Source: an uncultured Pelagibacteraceae bacterium
Lineage (GTDB): Bacteria > Pseudomonadota > Alphaproteobacteria > Pelagibacterales > Pelagibacteraceae
Length of the DNA stretch: 64,000 nt
Direction of reading: 5' to 3'
Assembly: GCA_902582845.1 (NCBI GenBank)
Contig: CACHTQ010000002.1
Span: 93,690-157,689, forward strand
Part shown: piece by piece, positions 1 to 10,964 of the stretch
Position numbering within the stretch: the first letter of the stretch is position 1
Layout: each line of letters begins with the position of its first letter
Notes under the pieces: generated by a model
Databases searched by the model: none
The model's input: the letters and a program-made list of their open reading frames with translations, nothing else
What the model was told of the DNA's origin: nothing
Made by a program: the position numbers and the translations under genes

Positions 1-1724
1 CTTGAATTGATGTCTATACCAATTTGGGTGTTAATTACCTTATTAAGACATTTTGCTTTTTCAAAAGACGAAAATAAATTATTTAATGAAAATGATGATA
101 GAGTGGCCTCAATTATATCGTAACGTATTTCTTTGTCTTTAAGATAGTATCTAAACCTATCTTTTAAAAAATCTTGTAATTCTTTTTGTAGATCTTTGTT
201 TTCAAGATTGTATCCCTGGTCATCGTAAAGGCGTGAGGAATAATTCAAAAGATCATTTATTTTCAAATTCTTTCTATTTTCTATTATGGTTCTTATTATA
301 CCTAGAGCAACTCTCCTCAATGCTAATGGATCCTTTGAACTTGTAGGTTTCTCATTAATACCAAAAAAACCCACTAAGGTATCAATCTTATCTGTAATTG
401 ATAACGTGACACTGAATGGTTTTTTTGGAACTATTGAATTAAGTCCAATTGGTAAATATTGCTCAGAAATAGCTAAAGATATATCTTTATCAAATCCTTG
501 ATATTCGGAAAAGTACCCTCCCATAAGTCCCTGAAGTTCAGGAAATTCACCAACAAGATCAGAAGTAAGATCAGTTTTACAAATTGATGCTAACAATTCT
601 ACTTTGTCTTTACTAATTAACAATTCATCTGAAATCATTCCACCAATTTTTCTCATTCGTTGAACTTTGTCGAAATAAGATCCAAGCCCTTTAAAAAAAT
701 TCATTGATTTTAATTCTGACACTTTTTTTACTAAATTTTGAGTTTTATCTTTATTCCAAAAAAATTCTGCATCACTTAATCTTGCATCAACTACTCTTTC
801 ATTGCCTATTTTAATGAGACCTTTTTTATCTTTTTTATTTGTTACAATTAAAAATTCATTAGTAATTTCATTTTTGTCATTAAATGTTGGAAAATATTTC
901 TGGTGAGACTCCATTGTTAGGGTCAAAATCTCTTTAGGAACTGATAAAAATTTTTTATCAAATTTGCACAATAAAACATTTGGGCTATCTACTAAATTTA
1001 CAACCTCATCCATCAATTTAGGATTTTCATTAATTTTTAACCCTTTTTTACCTAATATCTTTAAAAAAGATTTATTAATTATTTTTAATCTTTTATTTTG
1101 ATTAACGATCACTCCATTATCTTCAAAAAATTTTTCATATTTCTTAAAATTTTCAAAAGATCTTTTTTTTTCTTCAAAGTCTTTATCTACAAAAGTCAAA
1201 TTAGAGGAAGTTAAATGATGAAATTTAAAACTTACAATTTTTTTATCAAATATTGATAAAATTGATTTTAATGGTCTTCCCCAATTTAAATCAAATTCAC
1301 CCCATTTCATTGATTTTTTCCATTGATAGTTACTCAAAATTTTTGGAATGAATTCAGTGAGTAAATCATGTGTTTTTAATGAGGTTGCTACAGTTTTGTA
1401 AAAATAAAATTCATCCTTTTCGGTTTTTTTTTTAAATAAATCCTTTTTGTTAATTTTGTTTGATCTCAAAAAACCCTCCAAGGCTTGTTCAGGAGCGCTA
1501 GTTTTAGGGCCTCTAATCTCTTTAGATTTAATCTTAATTTGTTTATCTAGGCCTTCAAAAACAAGAACTAATCTATTTGGAGTTGAAAAAGAAAAATTTT
1601 TTTTTGATCTAATTGATTTTTCCTCAAATAAACTTTTAAAATCTTCAAAAATTTTTTCTCTTAAATTTTTTTGAAGCCCAGCAGGAATTTCCTCACTAAA
1701 TAGCTCTAAAAAAAATTCTGACAT
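1..1724 (-). CDS. glyS: glycyl-tRNA synthetase beta subunit (partial, runs off left edge)
   Basis: This is the beta subunit of the bacterial alpha2beta2 glycyl-tRNA synthetase, which supplies tRNA-recognition functions while GlyQ carries the aminoacylation core. The reading frame opens at ATG 1722-1724 with the family start MSEFFLELFSEEIPAG and stays open to base 1. About 574 codons are visible; the family has roughly 690, so the C-terminal anticodon-binding (DALR) part is mostly outside the window. The start lies one base after the glyQ stop, so the two subunits are translationally coupled. I see no frameshift in the visible part. Confidence 0.93.
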   Translation of the reverse strand, partial: MSEFFLELFSEEIPAGLQKNLREKIFEDFKSLFEEKSIRSKKNFSFSTPNRLVLVFEGLDKQIKIKSKEIRGPKTSAPEQALEGFLRSNKINKKDLFKKKTEKDEFYFYKTVATSLKTHDLLTEFIPKILSNYQWKKSMKWGEFDLNWGRPLKSILSIFDKKIVSFKFHHLTSSNLTFVDKDFEEKKRSFENFKKYEKFFEDNGVIVNQNKRLKIINKSFLKILGKKGLKINENPKLMDEVVNLVDSPNVLLCKFDKKFLSVPKEILTLTMESHQKYFPTFNDKNEITNEFLIVTNKKDKKGLIKIGNERVVDARLSDAEFFWNKDKTQNLVKKVSELKSMNFFKGLGSYFDKVQRMRKIGGMISDELLISKDKVELLASICKTDLTSDLVGEFPELQGLMGGYFSEYQGFDKDISLAISEQYLPIGLNSIVPKKPFSVTLSITDKIDTLVGFFGINEKPTSSKDPLALRRVALGIIRTIIENRKNLKINDLLNYSSRLYDDQGYNLENKDLQKELQDFLKDRFRYYLKDKEIRYDIIEATLSSFSLNNLFSSFEKAKCLNKVINTQIGIDINS

Positions 1725-1725
1725 T

Positions 1726-2607
1726 CTATGTTTGCGACTGTACCCAAATTGTAGCAGCTTGTTTTGTAATTTCTCTTATTCGACCAATATATTCTGCTCT
1801 TTGCGCAACACTAATTGCTCCGCGAGCATCTAATACGTTAAATATATGACTTGCTTTCAAACATTGATCGTATGCAGGTAAAGATATATTTTTTTCAACT
1901 AATGATTTTGCTTCATTCTCATGCATATCAAATATTTTAAATAAGTTTTCTGTATTAGCATGCTCAAAGTTATAAGCTGAAAATTCTTTTTCTGATTGAT
2001 GAAAAACTTCTCTGTAATCAATACCTTCATCATTCCAAACTAAATCATAAACGTTTTTTTTCTGCTGGGTAAACATACAAATTCTTTCAAGACCGTAAGT
2101 TATCTCTACTGACACTGGTTTACATTCAAAACCTGCCATTTGTTGAAAATATGTAAATTGAGATATTTCCATGCCATCACACCAAACTTCCCATCCAAGA
2201 CCTGCAGCACCTAGAGTTGGGCTTTCCCAATCATCTTCAACAAATCTAATATCGTGCTCTTTATGATTAATTCCTATAACCGACAAACTATTTAAATAAA
2301 GTTTTTTAATATTAATTGGAGAGGGTTTTATTATAACTTGAAATTGATAATAATGCTGAAGTCTATTTGGATTATCTCCATATCTTCCGTCTGTAGGTCT
2401 TCGTGAGGGTTGAACATATGCTGCTTTCCATGGCTTAGGTCCAAGAGATCTTAGAGTAGTAGCTGGATGAAATGTTCCAGCTCCAACTTCCATATCATAA
2501 GGTTGTAAAATTACACATCCATTTTTACTCCAAAATTTTTGAAGATTTATAATTGTATCTTGGAAAGTTTGAAATTTTGGTTTTTTTTTAATTTTTTTAG
2601 AGGCCAT
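1726..2607 (-). CDS. glyQ: glycyl-tRNA synthetase alpha subunit
   Basis: This is the catalytic class II-like subunit that charges tRNA-Gly with glycine. The 293 residues match the family length (about 300). Diagnostic stretches are [17 protein letters not shown] near residue 36 and [18 protein letters not shown] near residue 73, which form the ATP/glycine site. The start ATG overlaps the end of the upstream protease gene by 11 bases, and the stop is followed one base later by glyS. The order protease-glyQ-glyS is therefore one transcription unit. The lysine-rich N-terminus (residues 3-9) is an ordinary feature of this AT-rich genome. Confidence 0.97.
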   Translation of the reverse strand: MASKKIKKKPKFQTFQDTIINLQKFWSKNGCVILQPYDMEVGAGTFHPATTLRSLGPKPWKAAYVQPSRRPTDGRYGDNPNRLQHYYQFQVIIKPSPINIKKLYLNSLSVIGINHKEHDIRFVEDDWESPTLGAAGLGWEVWCDGMEISQFTYFQQMAGFECKPVSVEITYGLERICMFTQQKKNVYDLVWNDEGIDYREVFHQSEKEFSAYNFEHANTENLFKIFDMHENEAKSLVEKNISLPAYDQCLKASHIFNVLDARGAISVAQRAEYIGRIREITKQAATIWVQSQT

Positions 2608-3403
2608 ATTTTTGCCAAACTGATTTTTCCTCTAATATGTTTGCTAATTGATCGACATGATCATTTGAAGACGACAATTTTTTACTAAGCCAGCTTTTTG
2701 ATTTTTCAAATTTTTTAATAACAACATCTTCTCCAAATTTTTCTCTTAATATCTGATTTGCATTTCCTATATCATCTATCAAACCAAGATCTTTGGCTTT
2801 TCTACCTGACCAAAATTCACCTGAAAATAATTCTACTTCAGATTTTTTAAGTTTTGATGACCTGCTTTTTTCCACCACCTCGATGAAATCTTTATGTAGA
2901 TCTAATTGTATATTTTTTAATCTTTCGATGTCTTCCTTTTTTTCATCTAGAAATGGGTCTAATGTACTTTTATTTTTCCCAGCAGTATGCACTCTTCTCT
3001 CAACACCTATCTTTTTTATCAATTCTGTAAAACCAAAAGAAGAGTAGATTACTCCTATTGAGCCTATTATTGAACTTGAGTTCGCATAAATTTCATCTCC
3101 AGCACAAGCTATAAGATATCCGCCTGAAGCTGCTACATCTTCGGCAAAAACTATTACTTTTTTTTTATTTTTTTTTGCCTGTTGTCTAATTAAGCTGTAA
3201 ATTAAATGTGATTGAACAGGAGAACCTCCAGGAGAGTTTATTGTTATAGCAACACATGGTGCTTTTTTTAGAGAAAATGCTTTTGTAATAATGTCTTCTT
3301 GGCCAGAAAAATCTATACCTTGTTTAAATTTCCCTACATTCCCAATAACTCCACTTAGCTTAATATGTGGAATAATTTTTTTCTTTTTAAAAAAAGAGAG
3401 CAT
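2597..3403 (-). CDS. sohB: S49 family serine protease (SohB/SppA-like)
   Basis: A short member of the S49 (signal peptide peptidase) family, 268 residues with one core domain. The nucleophile is Ser93 in [15 protein letters not shown], the catalytic base is most likely Lys145 in [10 protein letters not shown], and NSPGG at 56-60 forms the oxyanion-hole loop. Such proteins degrade cleaved signal peptides or membrane protein fragments on the outer face of the inner membrane. The N-terminus has no clear membrane segment, so either a membrane anchor is missing or the protein is peripheral. It is the first gene of the protease-glyQ-glyS unit and diverges from ispB. Confidence 0.88.
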   Translation of the reverse strand: MLSFFKKKKIIPHIKLSGVIGNVGKFKQGIDFSGQEDIITKAFSLKKAPCVAITINSPGGSPVQSHLIYSLIRQQAKKNKKKVIVFAEDVAASGGYLIACAGDEIYANSSSIIGSIGVIYSSFGFTELIKKIGVERRVHTAGKNKSTLDPFLDEKKEDIERLKNIQLDLHKDFIEVVEKSRSSKLKKSEVELFSGEFWSGRKAKDLGLIDDIGNANQILREKFGEDVVIKKFEKSKSWLSKKLSSSNDHVDQLANILEEKSVWQKYGL

Positions 3404-3471
3404 TTTTAATATTTATAGAATTTTTTTATGAATATAAAGACACCTTATAATTGAAGATTCAGGTGCGTCAA

Positions 3472-3499
3472 TTGATAAGTATAAAAAGCAACCTATTAT
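3472..3499 (+). promoter_or_regulatory. probable sigma-70 promoter of ispB
   Basis: TTGATA (3472-3477) and TATTAT (3494-3499) each match the consensus hexamer at five of six positions, with a 16-base spacer. Transcription would begin near 3506, giving a leader of about ten bases before the ispB ATG at 3517. It lies in the 113-base divergent spacer between sohB and ispB, where a promoter is needed. Prediction only; AT-rich DNA yields chance matches. Confidence 0.5.
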
Positions 3500-3516
3500 A
3501 CTAATTTGCTCAATTA

Positions 3517-4530
3517 ATGGGAAGTGTCATACAATTAAAAAACAAAATTAATAATTCATATTTTCAACTAAAAAATTCAGTTGAAGATAGATTGATGTTA
3601 GTTGAAGAAAAAATAAAGTCTAAATTAGAGAGCAAAGTAGACTTAGTTCAGAAAATGACAAACTATCACCTTGATACAGGCGGAAAGAGATTAAGAGCCT
3701 TACTAACTTTAGGTTCTGCAAAATTATGTGGATATGCAAAAGGAACTAGAGATATTAATTTGGCTGCTTGTGTAGAACTTATTCACTCAGCAACTTTAAT
3801 GCATGATGATGTAATAGATAATGGATCTATTAGAAGGGGGAGAAAAACTTTAAACAAAGTTTGGGATAATCACTCTTCTGTTTTAGTTGGAGATTATTTA
3901 CTTAGTAGATGTTTTGAAATGATGGTGGATGACGGAAATATTGAGGTTTTAAAATTATTATCTTCAACTTCCTCTAAGATTGCACAAGGAGAAGTTCTTC
4001 AATTACAACACAGAGGAGAGGTAGATATGTTGGAGGAAACTTATTTAAGAATAATTTCTGCGAAAACTGCTGAATTATTTGCAGCAGCTACCAAAGTTGG
4101 TGCAATTTTGTCAGATGTGTCATCAAAAGAAAAAGAGGCTTTAGAATTTTACGGAAGGAATTTGGGATTAACTTTTCAAATAGCTGATGATACTTTAGAT
4201 TACAATTCTGAGTCAAAATTATTTGGAAAAAAAATTGGCAAAGATTTTTATGAAGGGAAAATTACTCTGCCAATAATCTTATTATTTCAAAAAGCAAATC
4301 TTAAAGAAAAGGAAAGTCTGAAAGTTATTTTTTTAAAAGATAGAAGAGATGAAAATGATTTTAATTATACATTATCTTTAATCAAACAATATGAAATTAT
4401 TAAAGAATGTTATCTAAAAGCAAATCATTACATAAATTTAGCGTCAAACTCATTATCGATATTTAAAGACTGTAATGAAAGAAATATTCTTGAAAATTTA
4501 ACTTCATTTAGTTTGTCTAGAGATTTTTAA
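3517..4530 (+). CDS. ispB: long-chain polyprenyl diphosphate synthase (octa/decaprenyl)
   Basis: This enzyme condenses isopentenyl diphosphate units onto an allylic primer to make the isoprenoid tail of ubiquinone. The two aspartate-rich motifs are present, DDVID at 97-101 and DDTLD at 224-228, together with GGKRLR at 55-60. The 337 residues fit the long-chain class rather than farnesyl synthases, whose first motif carries two extra residues (compare ispA in this window). The TAA stop lies inside the TTAA shared with convergent pdxH. The exact chain length cannot be read from sequence. Confidence 0.92.
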   Translation: MGSVIQLKNKINNSYFQLKNSVEDRLMLVEEKIKSKLESKVDLVQKMTNYHLDTGGKRLRALLTLGSAKLCGYAKGTRDINLAACVELIHSATLMHDDVIDNGSIRRGRKTLNKVWDNHSSVLVGDYLLSRCFEMMVDDGNIEVLKLLSSTSSKIAQGEVLQLQHRGEVDMLEETYLRIISAKTAELFAAATKVGAILSDVSSKEKEALEFYGRNLGLTFQIADDTLDYNSESKLFGKKIGKDFYEGKITLPIILLFQKANLKEKESLKVIFLKDRRDENDFNYTLSLIKQYEIIKECYLKANHYINLASNSLSIFKDCNERNILENLTSFSLSRDF

Positions 4531-5153
4531 GGACTTAAAAGACTTTTTGTCCAACTACCATTTTTATCTAAAGAATACTTTAATCTTTCATGTATTCTGT
4601 TATCTCCATCTAACCAAAATTCAATTGTGGAAGGTGTTAAATTCCATCCAGACCAATGGCTTGGCCTAGGCACATTATCTTTGTCATTATATTTTTTTTT
4701 ATAATTCTCTAAAGCATCTAAAAGTTCATCTCTATTTTGGAGAATACTACTTTGTTTTGAGGCCCAAGCACCTATTCTGCTATCATATGCTCTTGAGTTA
4801 TAGTACTCATCAGCAGTTTGATCATCTACTTGTTTCAATGTTCCAACTATCCTTATTTGTCTTAGTAAACTTTTCCAATGAAAGCACATTGTAGCATTCG
4901 GGTTTTCTTTAATTTCATTACCTTTCTGACTGTTTAAATTTGTATAAAAAACAAATCCTTTTTCACTATGACCTTTAAGCAGAACCATTCTTACTGAGGG
5001 AATACCCTCTTTATTTGCTGTACCAAGTGCTAAAGCATTAGGATCATTAATTTCTTTTTTTTTAGCCTCCTCAAACCATCTTTGAAATAGTTCAAATGGA
5101 TTATCAAGATCTAAGAAGCATTTATTAAGCCCAAGTGAGTTTTTTTGATTCAT
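4527..5153 (-). CDS. pdxH: pyridoxamine 5'-phosphate oxidase
   Basis: This FMN enzyme oxidises pyridoxine or pyridoxamine 5'-phosphate to pyridoxal 5'-phosphate, the last step of vitamin B6 synthesis and salvage. The 208-residue single-domain protein has the expected FMN-binding RMVLLKG stretch near residue 54 and the C-terminal RPSHWSGWNLTP with the final RIHERLKYS segment that binds substrate phosphate. It diverges from aroC with 33 bases between the starts and is convergent with ispB, sharing the four bases of both stop codons. Confidence 0.95.
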   Translation of the reverse strand: MNQKNSLGLNKCFLDLDNPFELFQRWFEEAKKKEINDPNALALGTANKEGIPSVRMVLLKGHSEKGFVFYTNLNSQKGNEIKENPNATMCFHWKSLLRQIRIVGTLKQVDDQTADEYYNSRAYDSRIGAWASKQSSILQNRDELLDALENYKKKYNDKDNVPRPSHWSGWNLTPSTIEFWLDGDNRIHERLKYSLDKNGSWTKSLLSP

Positions 5154-5186
5154 AATTTTAACAAAATAATCTATACAATATAAATA

Positions 5187-6269
5187 ATGTCATTTAATAC
5201 TTTTGGAAAGTCTTTTCGTTTTACAACTTGGGGAGAATCCCATGGTCCAGCTATAGGGTGTATTATAGATGGGTGTCCACCATTAATACCATTAAAAGAA
5301 GCCGATATTCAAAAAGAATTAAACAAACGAAAACCTGGGCAATCAAAGTTTACTACTCAAAGGAAGGAGAATGACAAGGTTCAAATTCTTTCAGGAGTTT
5401 TTGAGGGAAAAACGACTGGGACACCAATATCATTGATAATTTACAATGAGGATATGCGTTCAAAGGATTATAATGATATCAAAGATAAATTTAGACCAGG
5501 ACATGCTGATTTCACATATTTTAAAAAATATGGAATAAGAGACTACAGAGGTGGTGGTAGATCATCTGCAAGAGAAACAGCTGCAAGAGTTGCAGCAGGT
5601 GCTGTGGCAAAAAAAGTTTTAGAAAATAAATTAGGAAAAAAATTCAAAATCACTGGGGCTGTAACCCAACTTGGAATATTAGGATGTGATACTAATAAAT
5701 GGGATGATAAAATAATTTCTAAAAATCCATTTTTTTGCCCAGATAAATCAATGTTAAAAATTTGGGAAAAATACTTATTAAGTATTAGAAAAGCTGGATC
5801 GTCATGTGGAGCGATAATCGAAGTAAGAGCGAACGGTGTTCCTGCTGGATTAGGAGCACCTATATACTCAAAATTAGACTCTGACATAGCATCAGCTATG
5901 ATGAGTATAAATGCTGTTAAAGGAGTTAATATTGGCTCAGGTATGAACTCAGCACAATTATCAGGTGAGGAAAATTCAGATGAAATTTCTCAAAATAGAA
6001 AAAAAACAAAATTTAAATCTAATAACGCTGGAGGGATTCTGGGAGGCATTTCTTCAGGTCAAGAGATAATTGTCTCTTTTGCTGTAAAGCCAACTTCTTC
6101 AATTTTAAAAAGTAGAAAAACAATCAATAAATTTGGAAAGAATACAAGTATATCAGTAAAAGGTAGACATGATCCATGTGTGGGTATAAGAGCTGTACCT
6201 GTGGGTGAAGCAATGTTATCTTGTGTTTTATTAGATCATTATCTTCTACACAAAGCTCAGTGTAGTTAA
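5187..6269 (+). CDS. aroC: chorismate synthase
   Basis: This enzyme converts 5-enolpyruvylshikimate-3-phosphate to chorismate using reduced FMN, the last common step to aromatic amino acids and folate. The N-terminal signature [19 protein letters not shown] and the central [19 protein letters not shown] stretch are intact, and the length of 360 residues is normal. The start follows closely after AT-rich sequence with no strong Shine-Dalgarno site. It is a single gene between divergent pdxH and convergent dxs, sharing its stop bases with dxs. Confidence 0.97.
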   Translation: MSFNTFGKSFRFTTWGESHGPAIGCIIDGCPPLIPLKEADIQKELNKRKPGQSKFTTQRKENDKVQILSGVFEGKTTGTPISLIIYNEDMRSKDYNDIKDKFRPGHADFTYFKKYGIRDYRGGGRSSARETAARVAAGAVAKKVLENKLGKKFKITGAVTQLGILGCDTNKWDDKIISKNPFFCPDKSMLKIWEKYLLSIRKAGSSCGAIIEVRANGVPAGLGAPIYSKLDSDIASAMMSINAVKGVNIGSGMNSAQLSGEENSDEISQNRKKTKFKSNNAGGILGGISSGQEIIVSFAVKPTSSILKSRKTINKFGKNTSISVKGRHDPCVGIRAVPVGEAMLSCVLLDHYLLHKAQCS

Positions 6270-8179
6270 TTTTGTTTTTTCAAAACAATATTAGAATTAA
6301 GTAAATCTAAAACTTTTTCCTCAATTGAAACTGCATCAAGATTTGCCACTTTATACATTTTATCTGGAGTATCCTGATCAATAAAAATATCTGGTAACGT
6401 TAATGATCTAAATTTTAAATTAGAGTCCATTAAACCCTTTTTTGTCAAAAAATTTACCACATGAGATCCAAAACCACCAATTGAACCCTCCTCTATAGTC
6501 ATGATCGCTTCATGAGTTGTAGCTAATTGCCAAATAAGATTTTCGTCTAAAGGTTTCGCAAATCTTGCATCAACAACTGTAATTGGTACACCTTTTTTTG
6601 ATAAATTTTCTGCAGCCTTTAAAGTCTCGTTCAATCTTGCTCCAAAATTTAGGATCGCTAATTTTTTTCCTTCTTTGATAATTTTTGATTTCCCTATCTC
6701 AATTTTTTCATTTATTGAAGGTAGAGTTGAACCTAATCCTGTTCCTCTTGGATACCTAAATGCGCATGGTCTATCGTTAATCTCCGTTGAGGTATTTATC
6801 ATTCTTACAAGCTCAGCTTCATCACTTGCTGCCATAACAATAAAATTTGGTAAAGTAGTTAAATATGTTGTATCAAAGCTTCCAGCATGTGTTGGTCCAT
6901 CAGCCCCAACAAGTCCCGCTCTATCAATCGCGAATCTAACCGGTAAACTTTGAATTGCTACGTCATGCACTACTTGATCATAAGCTCTTTGTAGAAAAGT
7001 AGAATAAATAGCTGCATAGGGTTTAAAGTTTTCGGTAGCTAAACCTGCAGCAAATGTAACTGCATGTTGCTCAGCAATCCCAACATCAAAAGTCCTATCT
7101 GGAAATTCTTTACGAAAAATATCAAGACCAGTGCCATCAGGCATTGCAGCTGTAATAGCTACAATTTTACTGTCCTTTTTAGCATGTTGAATTAAGGTGT
7201 TTGCGAAAACCTTTGTATATGATGGTAATTTACTTGTACTCTTAAGTTGTTCACCAGTTTTGACATTAAATTTTGATACTCCATGATAATTATCCTTTGC
7301 CTCCTCTGCGAAAGTATAACCTTTTCCTTTTTTTGATTTAATATGAATTAAAATTGGTCCTTCATGTTTAGAGTCTCTAGCATTTTTTAAAATTGGAATT
7401 AATGAATTTAAATCATGACCATCTATTGGGCCAATGTAATAAAATCCAAGTGAACTGAACAAAGTTCCACCTGTCACAGCTGATCTTAGTAAATCTTCTG
7501 CTTTACCAGCCTTAGCACTAAATCTTTTTGAAAAAGCTGACATAATTAATTTAATAGTTTCTCTTAGACTAAAATAAATCTTTCCTGAAAAAATTTTTGC
7601 TAAATAAGTGCTCATTGCTCCAACTGGTCTGGCAATTGACATATCATTATCATTTAAAATTACGATCATCTTAGTTTTTGAGGCACCAGCATTATTCATA
7701 GCTTCATAAGCCATTCCTGCACTGATTGCCCCGTCACCAATTACTGCAATTACATTGTCTGATTTATTAGACAGCCTGTTTGCTTCTGCTATACCTAGAG
7801 CTGATGAAATAGATGTTGAGCTATGTGCAGCGCCAAAGGGATCATATTCACTCTCTGATCTTTTGGTGAAACCAGAAAGACCATTTCCTTGTCTAAGAGT
7901 TCTTATTCTATCTTTTCTGCCAGTTAAAATTTTATGTGGATAGCACTGATGACCCACATCCCAGATTAACTTATCATTGGGTGTATTAAAAATATAATGT
8001 AAAGCAACAGTTAATTCTACAACCCCAAGACTTGCCCCAAGATGACCACCGGTTACCGAGACAGCATCAATCATTTCCTCTCTTAATTCATCAGCAACTT
8101 TTTGTAATTTTGATTCAGGTAATTTTTTTAAATCTGATGGAAAATTAATTTCATCTAACAGTTCGTATTTTGTTTTCAT
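6266..8179 (-). CDS. dxs: 1-deoxy-D-xylulose-5-phosphate synthase
   Basis: This thiamin-diphosphate enzyme joins pyruvate and glyceraldehyde-3-phosphate, the entry step of the MEP isoprenoid pathway. It has full length (637 residues) with the three transketolase-type domains in order: the N-terminal cofactor site [16 protein letters not shown] near residue 150, the pyrimidine-binding domain with the catalytic glutamate in [15 protein letters not shown] near residue 370, and a C-terminal domain. It is the last gene of the xseB-ispA-dxs unit and overlaps ispA by four bases. Its need for thiamin diphosphate links it to thiD and thiE in this window. Confidence 0.97.
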   Translation of the reverse strand: MKTKYELLDEINFPSDLKKLPESKLQKVADELREEMIDAVSVTGGHLGASLGVVELTVALHYIFNTPNDKLIWDVGHQCYPHKILTGRKDRIRTLRQGNGLSGFTKRSESEYDPFGAAHSSTSISSALGIAEANRLSNKSDNVIAVIGDGAISAGMAYEAMNNAGASKTKMIVILNDNDMSIARPVGAMSTYLAKIFSGKIYFSLRETIKLIMSAFSKRFSAKAGKAEDLLRSAVTGGTLFSSLGFYYIGPIDGHDLNSLIPILKNARDSKHEGPILIHIKSKKGKGYTFAEEAKDNYHGVSKFNVKTGEQLKSTSKLPSYTKVFANTLIQHAKKDSKIVAITAAMPDGTGLDIFRKEFPDRTFDVGIAEQHAVTFAAGLATENFKPYAAIYSTFLQRAYDQVVHDVAIQSLPVRFAIDRAGLVGADGPTHAGSFDTTYLTTLPNFIVMAASDEAELVRMINTSTEINDRPCAFRYPRGTGLGSTLPSINEKIEIGKSKIIKEGKKLAILNFGARLNETLKAAENLSKKGVPITVVDARFAKPLDENLIWQLATTHEAIMTIEEGSIGGFGSHVVNFLTKKGLMDSNLKFRSLTLPDIFIDQDTPDKMYKVANLDAVSIEEKVLDLLNSNIVLKKQN

Positions 8180-9048
8180 TTATTTCTATTTAAAATATAA
8201 TTTAATGTTTCTGACAAATTTCTTGATTTAGATCCATATTTTTTTAATTTACTTTTTATTCTTAAGATTAGATTATTAGCATATTTAATAGTATTTTTAT
8301 ATCCTAGTAAACTAATTAGAGTTGCTTTTCCTTTTTTTTTATCCTTGCCAGTCTTTTTTCCTGCAACAAGTAAACTTCCTTTATAATCAATCAAATCATC
8401 AGCGACCTGAAATAACAAACCTATGTCAGCACCAATATTCTCAAATTTTTTAATATCACTTTTGTTTTTTTTCTTAATTATTAATGGTGCTGCACAACAA
8501 AAACTAAAAAGTTTTCCAGTTTTTTTAATTTCCATCTCTTCAATCTTTTTTTTAGAAATTTTCTTACGTTCATAATTTAAATCTAAATATTGACCTCCTG
8601 CTATTCCAAGATGGCCTGAGCTTTCAGAAATTTTATTAATTAAATCAATCTTAATTTTTTCACTAATTCTTAAGTCTTTATGACTTAAAATTTCAAAAGC
8701 CATTGTTAAAAGTGAATTTCCAGCTAAAACTGCAGTAGCCTCTCCAAATTTAATATGTGCTGATGGTTTGCCTCTTCTTATAGAGTCATCATCCATACAT
8801 GGTAAATCGTCATGTATTAATGAGTACGCGTGAATACATTCAACTGCAGCACCAATAAAGATAAGAGTTTTATAATCTAACTTAAATAAAGACCCAACAT
8901 CAATTAAAATTTTTGATCTTATCTTTTTTCCTCCGGAAAAAAGACCATATTTCATTGCAACTATTAAATTTGATTTTTTTTGTTTAGCAATAAATCTTCT
9001 TAAAAACAAATTTGTATCATTTGCAATTTTATTTAATTTTCTTTGCAT
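8176..9048 (-). CDS. ispA: farnesyl diphosphate synthase (short-chain polyprenyl synthase)
   Basis: This enzyme makes geranyl and farnesyl diphosphate from C5 units, feeding IspB and undecaprenyl synthesis. The first aspartate motif is the bacterial type DDLPCMD (80-86) with two extra residues between the aspartates, and the second is DDLID near residue 218. The 290-residue length is typical. It is encoded between xseB and dxs with small overlaps on both sides (20 bases with xseB, 4 with dxs), the same order as in Escherichia coli. Confidence 0.93.
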   Translation of the reverse strand: MQRKLNKIANDTNLFLRRFIAKQKKSNLIVAMKYGLFSGGKKIRSKILIDVGSLFKLDYKTLIFIGAAVECIHAYSLIHDDLPCMDDDSIRRGKPSAHIKFGEATAVLAGNSLLTMAFEILSHKDLRISEKIKIDLINKISESSGHLGIAGGQYLDLNYERKKISKKKIEEMEIKKTGKLFSFCCAAPLIIKKKNKSDIKKFENIGADIGLLFQVADDLIDYKGSLLVAGKKTGKDKKKGKATLISLLGYKNTIKYANNLILRIKSKLKKYGSKSRNLSETLNYILNRNK

Positions 9049-9283
9049 CTTTTTTTTGATTAATCTTGAATATCATTTCTTTTGTTTTCTCATTTATTTC
9101 TTTGATATTCTTTTGAAATTTTTTCTCAATTATATTATTAAGTTTAATTAAATCTTGATACTTATCCAAAGAGTTCCCTAAATCCTTTTGATTTTCCAAT
9201 TCTTCAATCATCTTATTAGCCTCAGTGGTTAATTCTTCAAGAGATAACGAATTATAATCATTTGGTAAATTTTTATCTTTCAT
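9029..9283 (-). CDS. xseB: exodeoxyribonuclease VII small subunit
   Basis: An 84-residue, mostly helical protein with the XseB pattern: LSLEELTTEANKMIEELEN near the N-terminus followed by a charged coiled-coil tail. It would bind the large subunit XseA (not in this window) to degrade single-stranded DNA. The position directly upstream of ispA-dxs supports the call. The lysine-rich end (residues 70-84) overlaps the ispA start by 20 bases. Confidence 0.82.
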   Translation of the reverse strand: MKDKNLPNDYNSLSLEELTTEANKMIEELENQKDLGNSLDKYQDLIKLNNIIEKKFQKNIKEINEKTKEMIFKINQKKDAKKIK

Positions 9284-9303
9284 ATAATACTCTCAAATAA
9301 TAC

Positions 9304-10236
9304 ATGAAAATTAATCTTGCAAATATTAAAAAAGCGACGAATCTCTTAAATAAAAGAGAGTGTGTTGCTATACCAACCGAAACTGTTTATGGAATAGCTG
9401 GGAATGCATATTCTGATATAGCTTGTAAAAAAATATTTAGATTAAAAAAAAGACCAATGAATAACCCTCTAATTATTCATTATTATGATTTAAAAAGATT
9501 AAAAGATGATTGTGATTTAAATGGTGATTTTTTAAAATTATATAAAAGATTCTGTCCTGGCCCAATAACATTTATCCTAAATCAAAAAAAAAAATCAAAA
9601 ATTTCAAAAGTTGCAACTAATAAAAAAAATACTCTTGCTGTGAGATTTCCAAAACATCCATTAGCAAGAATTCTATTGAAACATTTGAAATTTCCTATCG
9701 CAGCACCTAGTGCAAATATTTCTTCGAGAGTTAGTGCAGTGACTTCTTCAGATGTAAAAGACGATTTTGGAAAAAAAATTAAGTATATACTTGAAGGCGG
9801 AAGATCTTCGGTTGGGGTTGAGTCTACAATTATTGATCTCAGAAAAAAACCAAAAGTTTTAAGATTAGGTGGTTTAGAAGTTGGGGCTATCCAAAAAATA
9901 ATAAAGAAAAAAATTTCAATAAATACAAAACCTTCTAAGATTTCAGCTCCTGGACAATTAAGAATTCATTATTCTCCTGGAATCCCGATCAGACTTAATG
10001 CTAAGAAAATAAAAAAAGATGAGGCTTTTTTGCTAATTAAAAAAAATAAGGTTAACAAAACAAACTATTATTTTTTATCAAAGAAGGGCGATTTAAAAGA
10101 AGCTGCAAAAAATCTCTACACTATTTTAAGAAAGATAAAAAAAGATAATTACAAATCTATAGCTGTAGACAAAATCCCAAATATAGGAATTGGCAAAACC
10201 ATTAACGATAGATTATTGAGGGCTTCAAAATTTTAA
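9304..10236 (+). CDS. sua5: threonylcarbamoyl-AMP synthase, two-domain Sua5 type
   Basis: This enzyme makes threonylcarbamoyl-AMP, the donor for the universal t6A37 modification of ANN-decoding tRNAs. Residues 1-190 form the YrdC domain, with AIPTETVYGIAGNA near residue 23, RPMNNPLIIH near residue 51 and the SANISSRVSAVT loop. After a linker comes the extra Sua5 domain seen in the long form, giving 310 residues. The start lies 20 bases from the divergent xseB. The last base of its stop is the first base of the downstream ABC ATPase start, so these genes are coupled although functionally unrelated. Confidence 0.92.
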   Translation: MKINLANIKKATNLLNKRECVAIPTETVYGIAGNAYSDIACKKIFRLKKRPMNNPLIIHYYDLKRLKDDCDLNGDFLKLYKRFCPGPITFILNQKKKSKISKVATNKKNTLAVRFPKHPLARILLKHLKFPIAAPSANISSRVSAVTSSDVKDDFGKKIKYILEGGRSSVGVESTIIDLRKKPKVLRLGGLEVGAIQKIIKKKISINTKPSKISAPGQLRIHYSPGIPIRLNAKKIKKDEAFLLIKKNKVNKTNYYFLSKKGDLKEAAKNLYTILRKIKKDNYKSIAVDKIPNIGIGKTINDRLLRASKF

Positions 10237-10964
10237 TGACTATTCCTCTTGAAATAATTGATTTATCAAAAACTTATGACTTAAAAAAAGCTGTTCGAAA
10301 TATTTCTTTTAAAGTAAATGAAAATCAAATCATTGGAATTCTTGGACCTAATGGATGTGGTAAAACTACAACAATAGGCATGATCCTTGGTTTGCTAAAG
10401 CCTACACAGGGGAGGGTTCTTATAAATGGTATTGAAATTGAAAAGCAAAGAGTCGAATTATTAAACGAATTAAATTTTATTTCACCATATATTGAGTTAC
10501 CAAAAAAATTAACCGTAAAGCAAAATCTAGAAGTTTATGGACGACTTTATGATGTAAAAGAACTTAAAATTAAAATTGATTATCTTTGTGAAAAATTAAG
10601 GCTTAATGAATTTATTAATAAAATAACAGGAGAACTTTCCTCTGGGCAAAAAAATAGAGTTAGTCTGGCTAAATCAATAATTAATGATCCATCAGTTCTT
10701 CTTCTGGATGAGCCAACCGCATCTCTAGATCCTGAAACAGGAGATTTTGTTAGAAGTTTTTTAGAGGAATACCAAAAAGAAAAAAGAACTTCTATTCTCC
10801 TTGCTTCACATAACATGGCAGAAGTTGAGAGATTATGTTCTTCAGTTCTTATGATGAATAAAGGATCTATTATTGATCAAGGAACACCTGAAGAATTAAT
10901 TAAAAAACATGGACGGAGAAATATGGAGGAAGTTTTTTTAAAACTTACAAGGGATTTAATATGA
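10236..10964 (+). CDS. ABC-2 type transporter ATP-binding protein
   Basis: This 242-residue ABC ATPase has Walker A GPNGCGKTT near residue 38, the signature LSSGQKNR near residue 133, Walker B VLLLDEPTASLDP near residue 153 and the switch histidine in ASHNMAE. Where most ABC proteins carry the Q-loop glutamine there is NFISPYIELPKKLTV, so the glutamine seems absent, as in some ABC-2 exporter ATPases. It is translationally coupled to the permease downstream by a four-base overlap. The substrate cannot be deduced; an envelope lipid, glycan or drug is possible. Confidence 0.88.
   Translation: MTIPLEIIDLSKTYDLKKAVRNISFKVNENQIIGILGPNGCGKTTTIGMILGLLKPTQGRVLINGIEIEKQRVELLNELNFISPYIELPKKLTVKQNLEVYGRLYDVKELKIKIDYLCEKLRLNEFINKITGELSSGQKNRVSLAKSIINDPSVLLLDEPTASLDPETGDFVRSFLEEYQKEKRTSILLASHNMAEVERLCSSVLMMNKGSIIDQGTPEELIKKHGRRNMEEVFLKLTRDLI

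Noticed and set aside
286..1674. Plus-strand ORFs inside the glyS region
   Set aside because: The minus strand is continuously open as glyS over this whole stretch, so these are out-of-frame shadows.
5158..5184. TTAACA and TATAAA as a promoter for aroC
   Set aside because: The spacer is only 15 bases and the -10 hexamer ends two bases before the ATG, so transcription would begin inside the coding region.
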